A DNA stretch of 64,000 nucleotides from CAZWSX01 sp964636985 (GTDB lineage Bacteria; Planctomycetota; Planctomycetia; Pirellulales; Pirellulaceae): contig CAZWSX010000001.1 of NCBI GenBank assembly GCA_964636985.1, positions 620,001-684,000 of the forward strand. The letters run 5' to 3'. Under the pieces are notes generated by a model. That model was given only the letters and a program-made list of their open reading frames with translations. It ran no database searches and was not told the DNA's origin. Made by a program: the position numbers and the translations under genes. Shown here piece by piece: positions 9,813 through 17,123 of this stretch (its first letter is position 1; each line of letters opens with the position of its first letter).

Positions 9813-9850
9813 CAACCTCGTATCACTTCAGGTGGTACGAGGTTGTTTTT
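9813..9850 (+). terminator. Rho-independent terminator of the CxxCH gene pair
   Basis: A 10-bp perfect stem, CAACCTCGTA (9813-9822) with TACGAGGTTG (9836-9845), is followed by a T-run. The stop codon of the convergent membrane-protein gene lies inside this hairpin, so both transcription units end here. Confidence 0.85.
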
Positions 9851-10559
9851 GTTGGGCATTGCGTTCGTGGATCATGCCAGCGAGTTGCTCGCGCATCGAG
9901 GCAAAATCGCGCTGGGCAAGTTGCGCTAAGAATTTGTCGCGGCGGTAGCCCAGATATTCTGCCAATTCCACTGCGCGGTCCAGGGAAGCGCTGGAGGCTA
10001 GCCGCGTTGCGGCCACGATGGCCAAGGCGCCGCTGCCAGCCATCCCCATCCACAGGTTGCTGGCCCACATTTCTTTTGCCTTGCGGATGGCAGGATCGCG
10101 GAGCATCCATTGGCTGTTCCCATAGACGCCAACGGTGATGGCAATCAAGGTCACGACGAGCGCGGCTGAGACCGCTCCCTCCCTGGTCATCACAAACCAT
10201 ATGCAGCCAAGCGAAGCAAAGAACATCCCGATGGCCACAAAGATGGCCGGCGTTTGTTCGATGTTGAAGTAGAACGCGCCGACCAAGATTCCAAAGCCTG
10301 CGAACATGACCAGGGCTGTAGCCGCCAGCAGGCCACTTAAATAGCCCAGCAACATCGATTTCCAACTGAATGGGATTTTCGTGCCGAGGTACTCTGCGTT
10401 GGGAAGCAAGTTTCCTTTTTCGGATCCTTCCAGAACAAGTTCCGTGGCTAGCGGCCAGATCGGAAAGAAATTCGCGTGCGAAAACTTCGTTGCCACATAA
10501 AAGAGAGGCCGCACGCAATCGACCTTGCCATACAGAGCCTCGCCATGGATGTGAACCAT
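9828..10559 (-). CDS. Integral membrane protein of unknown function
   Basis: 243 residues from the ATG at 10559 (an upstream in-frame ATG at 10589 is less likely). The first 75 residues are soluble and begin MVHIHGEALYGKVDCV. Then come about five hydrophobic segments (LGYLSGLLAATALVMFAGFG, PAIFVAIGMFFASLGCIWFV, AALVVTLIAITVGVYG and one near WMGMAGSGALAIVAA). The last 50 residues are a charged cytoplasmic-looking tail. I do not recognise the family with certainty. It sits 31 bp downstream of a leucine-rich-repeat remnant on the same strand. Confidence 0.75.
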   Translation of the reverse strand: MVHIHGEALYGKVDCVRPLFYVATKFSHANFFPIWPLATELVLEGSEKGNLLPNAEYLGTKIPFSWKSMLLGYLSGLLAATALVMFAGFGILVGAFYFNIEQTPAIFVAIGMFFASLGCIWFVMTREGAVSAALVVTLIAITVGVYGNSQWMLRDPAIRKAKEMWASNLWMGMAGSGALAIVAATRLASSASLDRAVELAEYLGYRRDKFLAQLAQRDFASMREQLAGMIHERNAQQKQPRTT

Positions 10560-10590
10560 TCGCCGTATTCTCCAGTGAGCTATTCCCAAC

Positions 10591-10878
10591 TCACTCGATC
10601 TTACTCCAGGGACCGTCTTGGCGAATTCTCTTCTTCACGTCCGGCGAAAGATGGCTTCGCACTTGGGAGAACGCGCTAATCGAGCGGATCGTCGGCATGG
10701 CCAGCAGTTGCAGGAGGACCTCGTCGCTAATTTGCATCCCGCCAAGCCGCAAATCGCGGAGCCGCGGGCACTTGGTAAGTTGCAGGACCTGTTCGCTGGT
10801 GGCGGTGGTGTCCTTTTCGAAGGTTAGTTTTGTCAGGTTGAGATGCGAGCGAAGGCATTTCACTTCAAAAATCAACAA
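10591..10878 (-). pseudogene. Leucine-rich-repeat protein remnant, N-terminus lost at a repeat
   Basis: The last 80 or so residues look like genuine leucine-rich-repeat sequence (LTKLTF, LTKCPRLRDLRLGGMQIS, LLQLLAMPTI). The frame begins only at a TTG inside an intergenic C-type repeat arm, with a stop codon just before it. The upstream part of the gene is therefore missing. It looks like the 3' end of a larger gene truncated by insertion or recombination at the repeat. Whether it is still translated is unclear. Confidence 0.6.
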
Positions 10879-10954
10879 TCAGAAATCGTCAATCGATTAA
10901 TCATGGGTTCGGTTCGATTTATCAAGCGATTGATGATTGATTGATGATTGAATG
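10861..10954. repeat. C-type inverted repeat, both arms
   Basis: The left arm (CACTTC, AATCAACAATCAG, TCAATCGATTAATC) is followed about 20 bp later by the inverted right arm (AAGCGATTGATGATTGA). The same two-armed arrangement recurs at 22017 and 22801. It interrupts the leucine-rich-repeat remnant. Confidence 0.75.
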
Positions 10955-11070
10955 CCGCTTAAACCGACGCGAAAACTCACTTGTGCAGCCGATGCTATCG
11001 CGACGAATTGCGATAGCATGCAGTGTGCTGTCACAAGATACGGCCCGCTCATTACGGTTTAAGCGGCATT
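10951..11070. repeat. Nested dyad: 16-bp perfect inverted repeat around a 10-bp hairpin
   Basis: AATGCCGCTTAAACCG (10951-10966) is the exact reverse complement of 11055-11070. Nearly centred between them are ATGCTATCGC (10992-11001) and GCGATAGCAT (11010-11019), a perfect 10-bp stem with an 8-base loop. TTGTG/CACAA flank that stem. The whole region could fold as a long branched hairpin in either strand, with C-type repeat arms outside it. Confidence 0.8.
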
Positions 11071-11131
11071 CGATTGATGATTTGTGATTTCAGAAGTGAA
11101 GCCCGTGCCGCACAGGATTGTCCGGCCTACT
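11071..11131. repeat. C-type right arm followed by a B-type palindrome half
   Basis: CGATTGATGATTTGTGATT with the AGAAGTG end (C module) is followed by CACAGGATTGTCCGGCCTAC (B module, decayed on its left side). The order is as in other composite elements of the window. It lies just 3' of the arginine dihydrolase gene. Confidence 0.7.
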
Positions 11132-11140
11132 ACGGAGGAA

Positions 11141-13216
11141 CTAGGTTGCGAGTTCGCTGGCCAGGAGATTGAGAAACAGGCCGACGTCGGTGACGATACC
11201 GACACTTTCCAGGCTGCCGCGGTCGGCCAGTTTCGTGACGACTGCTGGGTTGATGTCGACGCACACCAGTTTCACTCCGGCAGGCGTCATATTGCCGACG
11301 CCGATCGAGTGGAGCATCGAACTGAGCATCAGAACCAGTTCGCACCCGACGAGCGCCTTGGCATAGGCCGTCTGTGCCGCGATCAGGTCCATGATCGTGT
11401 CGGGAAGCGGGCCGTCGTCACGAATCGAACCGGCCAGGACGACGTCGACGTTGTGGTTGACGCACGCGTGCATCAAACCGCCGGAGATGAGCCGTTGCTT
11501 AACGGCCTCGGCGATCGAACCAGCGCGGCGAATCCGGTTGATGGTGCGGAGGTGATGCGTGTGGCCTTCGTGAACGCCGCGGCCGCGGGTCATATCGACG
11601 CCTAGGCTCGTGCCGAACATCTGGCATTCCAGGTCGTGAACGGCCAAAGCATTGCCGGCCAGGATTGCTTGGACGAAACCCAAGCGGACGAGCCGCTCCA
11701 GGTGAGGGCCGCCGCCGGTGTGGATCACGACCGGCCCGGCGACCACAGCGATGCGTCCACCGCGGTCGCGAATTTGACGCATCTCCCAGGCCAGTTCGCG
11801 GACGGCGGTTTCGACGCGTCGCTCGCTGCTGGCCGAGCCGGTCATGAAGCCGAACTGCTCGCCTGATTCGGCGGCGCGGTTGATCGTTGGTTCGACGCGC
11901 ACGCCGCCAACGCCGCAGACGACGCGGTCTCCTTCCTTCAAGTCGCGCATTAAGCAGCATGAGACTTTTGGGGACGGTCCGGGGGAGACGGACAGCACGG
12001 CATCCATCCGCTGGCCCGAGGCGAGAATCCATTTGCCGCCGACACGGACATGCGTCGGGTAGATGGTCGTGGCATAGAAACCTTCGGGGGCAACGCCGTC
12101 GCGCGGAGCTGGTTCGAGCTTGGCATCAGTTTCGGAGTCGACGGGGATCGCGCCGAGCGCCATTAAGTCGGCCACGGCGATTTGCAGCATGTCGGGATCG
12201 GCAGCCGTGATCCGCAAGTCGGCGGTCGAGTGTTGATCAGGACGTTGGCCGGGCGCGAATTTCTCGACGCGGCAGCCGAGACCGGCATCGGCCACACGCG
12301 AGACAGCGCGGTTGAGCGAGCCTGTATCGAGCAAGTGACCTCGCAACGAGACACGCGTGGTCCGCACCGAACAGAGCGATTTACGCTTGACTGGGATGTT
12401 GGGCTGGTTGAGTCGTAGCGTCAAGCACTTCACACCGCCGCCTGCCTGAAGAAAGCTGGGGACAGGGCAACGAACCACGTTGATTCCGATGGTCGCGAGC
12501 GACTCGATCAACGCCGGCGAGCAATCGTTGAGAAGTAAGTCGTTCCCCAGTTGCAGGGCATTACAGGCGAACGTTTCGCCGTCCCGCTCGCTGGCCTCGA
12601 TTCGCTTTTCTTCGGGAATCCGCTGCCGCACGCGTTGGCGGCTGGCTTCGTCGAACGCACCGGGCAGCCACAGCAATCGCCCCTCGGTGAGAGGGCAAAA
12701 GCAGGTATCAAGGTGATAGAAGCGCGGATCGACGAGCCGCAGCGGGACGACTTCGACCCTCAGCGAATCGGCAATGTGAGGCGCGGCCTCCAAGCTCGAT
12801 CGGACACCGTGGCCAACCCAAACGAGCGATTCGCCCGGTTGAACCAGGGCGTCCCCTTCCCCTTCGAAGGGGCAATCGCTGGGGAGTGTCTCGACTTTGA
12901 ATCCGGCGCCCGACAACCAATGATGAAAACGCTCTTCTTCGCCTTGCCGTTCTGGGAAGCGAAACCGGGAGAGGATTGCCGTTTGTTCGATGATAAACCC
13001 GGCGTTGGCCGTGAAGACCATGTCGGGAAGATTGTCGTCGAGCACGGGAGGCGTGATGAGTTCCACGCGAGCTCGCACGTTGATGGCCTGGTGCAGGCGA
13101 GTCCACTCGAGCTTGGCTTGGGCCAGATCGACCCGCCCCACTTGCCCTTCCATCCATGGATTGATGACGTAGTTGACGCCATAACCATCCGGGCGACACA
13201 TCAGAATGCGAATCAT
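11141..13216 (-). CDS. argZ: Bifunctional arginine dihydrolase / ornithine cyclodeaminase (AgrE/ArgZ type)
   Basis: 691 residues, close to the roughly 700 of cyanobacterial AgrE/ArgZ. Residues 1-275 form a guanidino-group-modifying domain with the expected active-site residues at the same numbers I recall for ArgZ: Asn71 (FTANAG), Glu118, His168 (YHLDTCF) and Cys264 (GGGVKCLTL). The rest is the LOR/SDH (TIGR00300-type) domain that binds NAD and acts as ornithine cyclodeaminase. Known family chemistry is arginine to ornithine plus ammonia and CO2, then ornithine to proline plus ammonia. It is encoded alone, with ftsH 418 bp upstream on the same strand across a repeat-filled gap. Confidence 0.88.
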   Translation of the reverse strand: MIRILMCRPDGYGVNYVINPWMEGQVGRVDLAQAKLEWTRLHQAINVRARVELITPPVLDDNLPDMVFTANAGFIIEQTAILSRFRFPERQGEEERFHHWLSGAGFKVETLPSDCPFEGEGDALVQPGESLVWVGHGVRSSLEAAPHIADSLRVEVVPLRLVDPRFYHLDTCFCPLTEGRLLWLPGAFDEASRQRVRQRIPEEKRIEASERDGETFACNALQLGNDLLLNDCSPALIESLATIGINVVRCPVPSFLQAGGGVKCLTLRLNQPNIPVKRKSLCSVRTTRVSLRGHLLDTGSLNRAVSRVADAGLGCRVEKFAPGQRPDQHSTADLRITAADPDMLQIAVADLMALGAIPVDSETDAKLEPAPRDGVAPEGFYATTIYPTHVRVGGKWILASGQRMDAVLSVSPGPSPKVSCCLMRDLKEGDRVVCGVGGVRVEPTINRAAESGEQFGFMTGSASSERRVETAVRELAWEMRQIRDRGGRIAVVAGPVVIHTGGGPHLERLVRLGFVQAILAGNALAVHDLECQMFGTSLGVDMTRGRGVHEGHTHHLRTINRIRRAGSIAEAVKQRLISGGLMHACVNHNVDVVLAGSIRDDGPLPDTIMDLIAAQTAYAKALVGCELVLMLSSMLHSIGVGNMTPAGVKLVCVDINPAVVTKLADRGSLESVGIVTDVGLFLNLLASELAT

Positions 13217-13340
13217 CGCGCGCCTCTCCGTGGTAAATGCTGACGCTAAGGAGCATCAGCATTTTACGGGAGTGGACAGGCTTTGGCAGGAGATGGGGAG
13301 AGAGGGAGCCGAAGGAGAACGGGAGCAGCGAGGAAGTGGG

Positions 13341-13380
13341 ATTAATCGATTGATGATTGCCGATTTTTGATTTGCGAAGT
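13341..13380 (+). repeat. C-type repeat, single right arm
   Basis: ATTAATCGATTGATGATTG followed by GATTTTTGATTTGCGAAGT matches the C module seen at 19450, 26241 and elsewhere. Confidence 0.75.
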
Positions 13381-13419
13381 TGGAATCGTTATCCCCGCTC
13401 TACTTCTTACTCGGTGATC

Positions 13420-13625
13420 TCCGTGTCTCTATGTTTTTCTTCTCTGTGAAACACGGAGGCACAGAGGACACGGAGAGAAAGGCAAGAAGTGGCACAGACA
13501 ATCCTGTCTGTGCGCGGTGCAGATTGCTATGCAAAGAAGGTTGATGAGCAGCATGTTTTGCTGCTCTCTCATCCTTCTATAAGGGATTGTCAACCGCGGC
13601 CGGACAGGATTGTCCGGCCTACTTT
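13420..13625. repeat. A module plus two B palindromes in inverted orientation
   Basis: CTCCGTGTCTCTATG and its near-inverse CACGGAGGCACAGAGGACA (A-type) are followed by B arm 1, GCACAGACA/TGTCTGTGC (13492-13513, preceded by AAGTG and followed by GCGGTG). About 85 bp later comes B arm 2, GGCCGGACA/TGTCCGGCC (13598-13619), preceded by CAACCGC and followed by TACTTTTT. The flanks show that the two B arms are inverted copies of one longer unit. The 418-bp gap between argZ and ftsH holds nothing else I can identify. Confidence 0.8.
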
Positions 13626-13634
13626 TTGAGGTGG

Positions 13635-15725
13635 CTATGCGCCGCCGGCGCCTTCCCGGGATTCTGCGCGCGGTTCGACATTGGTCAGCGGCGTTCCCAG
13701 ACTGCGGCTGTGGGCTGGGGCGGTTCCGGGTACGACACGTGGGCCGACGATGGTTTCGTCGAGCAGCTTCTTGAGGTCGTTGCCATCGAGCGACTCGATT
13801 TCAATGAGTCGCTTGGCGAGGGCTACGACCGCATCCTTACGCGTTTCCAGGATCTGCCGTGTGCGAGCGAGGGCTTCGTCGATGATGCGGCGGACTTCCA
13901 TGTCGATTTCGCGGGCGGTCTCGCTGCTGTAGTTTTTGACGAGGTCGTCGTCGCCGCCACCAAGGAACATCGACCCGCCCTTCCCCTTGTACTGGACGCG
14001 GCCGAGCTTGCTCATACCGTAGACGGTGACCATCGCGCGGGCCATCTCGGTCGCTTTTTCAAGGTCGTTCTCGCAGCCGGAGGCGACGTCGCTAAAGAAG
14101 ATTTCTTCCGCGAGCGTGCCGCCGAGCGCCACTTGGATGCGGCTCTCAAGTTCAGATTGGGTCACCATGAAGCGGTCGTTTTCGGGCCGGCTCCAAACGT
14201 AGCCGGCCGCAAACCCGCGTGGAATGATCGAGACCTTATGGACTGGATCGGTATTGGGCAAGCTGCATGCAACGATCGCGTGGCCCGCCTCGTGATACGC
14301 GGTGCGAAGCTTTTCTTCTTCGCCCATCAGGCGCTGTTTCTTTTCGAGGCCGACGGTGACTCGCTCGATCGCTTCGTTGAAATCTTCGATGCTCACGGCC
14401 GAGCGGTCTTTGCGGGCGGCCAACAATGCCGCTTCGTTGCAAAGGTTCGCCAAATCTGCACCCACACAACCAGGCGTGAGCCGCGCGACTTCTTTCAGGT
14501 CGATCGAGGCATCGAGCTTCACGTGCTTGGCGTGAACCTTGAGAATCGCTTCGCGGCCGCGAATATCGGGGCGGTCGACCAAAACGTGGCGGTCGAAGCG
14601 ACCGGGACGCAAAAGGGCTGGGTCGAGCGTTTCGGGGCGGTTGGTGGCGGCCATCACGATGATGCCGTTGTTCGATCCGAAGCCGTCCATTTCGACCAGC
14701 AAGGCATTCAGCGTTTGCTCGCGCTCGTCGTGGCCGCCAACCACGCTGCCGCCGCGGCTTTTGCCGAGGGCATCGAGTTCGTCAATGAAGACGATACACG
14801 GCGACTTGGCTTCGGCTTGTTCGAACATATCGCGGACGCGGGCAGCGCCTACGCCAACGAACATTTCGACGAAGTCCGAACCCGAAAGGCTGAAGAATGG
14901 GACACCTGCTTCGCCAGCGATGGCCTTGGCGAGCAGCGTTTTGCCGGTGCCTGGAGGGCCGACCAGCAGCACGCCTTTCGGGATGCGTCCGCCGAGGCGT
15001 TGGTACTTTTCGGCGTTGCGGAGGAAGTCGACGACCTCGCGGACTTCTTCGACGGCTTCGTCGATCCCGGCAACGTCGTTGAACGTGATGCCGAGATCTT
15101 CCTGGGCGTAGAGCCGGCCGCGGCTGCGACCGAACGACATCGGCGAGCCGATGGAGAGGATTTTTCGAAGGGCGAGTAAGCCGAGCATGAAGAGCGTGAC
15201 GATCACGCCTGCCCAAAACAGGTTTTCGCGGAAGGGCGAAGGCGGATCGGCGAAGCGAACATCGGCGATCTTGTTGTCCAGGATGATCTGGTTCGCTTCT
15301 TTAGCGACGTCGGGGATGACGGCCGTTTCCCAGAAGATGGCTACGGGCTCCATCTCTTTCCCGATGGGCTTACCGTCTTCCGCCTGTTTGGGAAGTTCTT
15401 TCCACTTTGCTTTAAAGGTGATCCGGCGATCGTCGATCAGGATGTCGGAGATGTCGGAGATCCGCTCGACTCCGCCGGCCTTGTTGGGGATGTCGATGGA
15501 GCCGGTGCTGCCGGGCGCGAGCTTACCGTTTTCCTGCTTGCTGGCTTCGATCAGTTTTTTGAACTGGACGTAATCGAGCGATCGCCCCCCGATTCCCTGG
15601 ATGAAATACCAAAAGAGCAAAATGAGACCGAGAACGGCCAAGACGAGAATGAACATGACGAACATGGAACTCGGGCGTCCTTCGCCGTCACCATCGTCGT
15701 CCCGATTGTTGGAGTCGTCGCTCAT
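13635..15725 (-). CDS. ftsH: ATP-dependent zinc metalloprotease FtsH
   Basis: A membrane-anchored AAA+ protease of 696 residues that degrades misassembled membrane proteins and short-lived regulators. It has an acidic N-tail, a first helix (about 21-42), an extracytoplasmic domain of about 125 residues and a second helix (AGVIVTLFMLGLLALRKIL). The AAA module has Walker A GPPGTGKT near 255, Walker B CIVFIDELDAL and the SRH ATNRPETLDPALLRPGRFDR. The zinc site HEAGH lies near 477. The C-terminal tail is Pro/Arg-rich. Length and motifs are complete. It is transcribed divergently from dxr across 240 bp. Confidence 0.97.
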   Translation of the reverse strand: MSDDSNNRDDDGDGEGRPSSMFVMFILVLAVLGLILLFWYFIQGIGGRSLDYVQFKKLIEASKQENGKLAPGSTGSIDIPNKAGGVERISDISDILIDDRRITFKAKWKELPKQAEDGKPIGKEMEPVAIFWETAVIPDVAKEANQIILDNKIADVRFADPPSPFRENLFWAGVIVTLFMLGLLALRKILSIGSPMSFGRSRGRLYAQEDLGITFNDVAGIDEAVEEVREVVDFLRNAEKYQRLGGRIPKGVLLVGPPGTGKTLLAKAIAGEAGVPFFSLSGSDFVEMFVGVGAARVRDMFEQAEAKSPCIVFIDELDALGKSRGGSVVGGHDEREQTLNALLVEMDGFGSNNGIIVMAATNRPETLDPALLRPGRFDRHVLVDRPDIRGREAILKVHAKHVKLDASIDLKEVARLTPGCVGADLANLCNEAALLAARKDRSAVSIEDFNEAIERVTVGLEKKQRLMGEEEKLRTAYHEAGHAIVACSLPNTDPVHKVSIIPRGFAAGYVWSRPENDRFMVTQSELESRIQVALGGTLAEEIFFSDVASGCENDLEKATEMARAMVTVYGMSKLGRVQYKGKGGSMFLGGGDDDLVKNYSSETAREIDMEVRRIIDEALARTRQILETRKDAVVALAKRLIEIESLDGNDLKKLLDETIVGPRVVPGTAPAHSRSLGTPLTNVEPRAESREGAGGA

Positions 15726-15965
15726 GTGCTTTTTGCAATAAGGAAGTCGTTTGAACGGAATGTCAAACCGCGGAGCAGACTAACCGTCACATGCAAGTGA
15801 CGCGCCCAATTCGTTCCATCTTACCGATTCGAGGGCGTTTCGACCCGCCATACCGCCGCTTACAACCGCAAAACAGGCGTGCCATCAACGAAAGTGCGGA
15901 TTGTAGCGAAGCGTCTATCCCCCTAAAATTCGGTACACTCTTTTGCCCTGGGAACGCCACAATTC

Positions 15966-17123
15966 ATGGACTGCCGACGCATCGCCATCCTTGGTTCGAC
16001 GGGCAGTATTGGCGTAAGCACGCTGGCGGTGGCAGCCCATCACCCGCAGCGCCTTAAGGTTACGGCCCTGTCGACCCATCAACGAGTGGGACAGTTGGCG
16101 GAACAAGCCCGCCAATGGCGGCCGCAATACGTGGTGATTGCCGACGAAACCAAGCGCAGTGAGGCGGCTGCTGAATCGTGGCCCGCTGAAACGCAAGTCT
16201 GGTTCGGGACCGAAGCTTTGGAGCGGGTGGCCGCCGACCCATCGATCGACGTTGTGGTGGGGGCCATCGTTGGCATTGCTGGATTGCCTGCTTCATTGGC
16301 GGCGATTTCCGCGGGAAAGACGCTGGCGCTCGCCAATAAGGAGACGCTTGTCGCCGCTGGTCCGGTTGTAACGGAGATTGCGGCCAAAACACGCGCGCCC
16401 ATCTTGCCTGTCGACAGCGAACACAGCGCGATTTTTCAATGCTTGATGGCGGGAAGACGAGAGGACGTGAGGCGAATAATCCTCACGGCGAGTGGCGGCC
16501 CGTTTCGGAAATTCACCAAGGACCAACTGGCCAACGTCACCGTAGAACAGGCGCTCGATCATCCCACGTGGAAAATGGGGCGGAAAATCACGGTCGATTC
16601 GGCGACCATGATGAATAAAGGGTTGGAAATCATCGAGGCTCGGTGGCTTTTTGATTTAGGACCCGACCAGATCGACGTGGTGGTCCACCCCCAATCGGTG
16701 GTTCATTCGCTGGTAGAATTTGTGGACGGCGCAATGATTGCTCAGTTGAGTCCTCCGGATATGCGGCTGCCAATCCAGTTGGCGTTGTCGTATCCGCAGC
16801 GGTGGGAATGTCCCGCCCCGGGGCTCGATTTTTCACCCCGTCCTACGCTCGAGTTTGAACCTCCCGATTTCGATCGTTTTCCGGCGATTCCCCTTTGTAT
16901 GGAGGTGGCTCGCACCGGAGGAACGGCTGGAGTTGTGGTGAACGCCGCCAACGAGGCGGCAGTCGCGGCTTTTTTGGAGCGTCGGCTCCCTTACCACCAA
17001 ATCGTTCCCGCTTGCCAGGCGGTCGTGCGGGCTCATCCGTTCGACGCTAAGCCAACGCTGAGTGATATTTTGCGGCTCGATGGGTGGGCCCGTCAGGAGA
17101 TTGAAAAGTGGATTCGTGCCTAA
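15966..17123 (+). CDS. dxr: 1-deoxy-D-xylulose 5-phosphate reductoisomerase
   Basis: 385 residues; NADPH-dependent first committed enzyme of the MEP isoprenoid pathway. Visible are the nucleotide-binding start LGSTGSIGVSTL, ALANKETLVAAG, the metal and substrate segment PVDSEHSAIFQ, SGGPFR, WKMGRKITVDSATMMNKGLE and SVVHSLVEF. All are standard family signatures, and the length is normal. The stop overlaps the rseP start, so the two are co-transcribed, a pairing common in bacteria. Confidence 0.97.
   Translation: MDCRRIAILGSTGSIGVSTLAVAAHHPQRLKVTALSTHQRVGQLAEQARQWRPQYVVIADETKRSEAAAESWPAETQVWFGTEALERVAADPSIDVVVGAIVGIAGLPASLAAISAGKTLALANKETLVAAGPVVTEIAAKTRAPILPVDSEHSAIFQCLMAGRREDVRRIILTASGGPFRKFTKDQLANVTVEQALDHPTWKMGRKITVDSATMMNKGLEIIEARWLFDLGPDQIDVVVHPQSVVHSLVEFVDGAMIAQLSPPDMRLPIQLALSYPQRWECPAPGLDFSPRPTLEFEPPDFDRFPAIPLCMEVARTGGTAGVVVNAANEAAVAAFLERRLPYHQIVPACQAVVRAHPFDAKPTLSDILRLDGWARQEIEKWIRA

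Noticed and set aside
13587..15179. A 530-codon open frame on the plus strand
   Set aside because: It is the antisense shadow of ftsH. FtsH motifs are complete on the minus strand and the antisense translation has no recognisable family.
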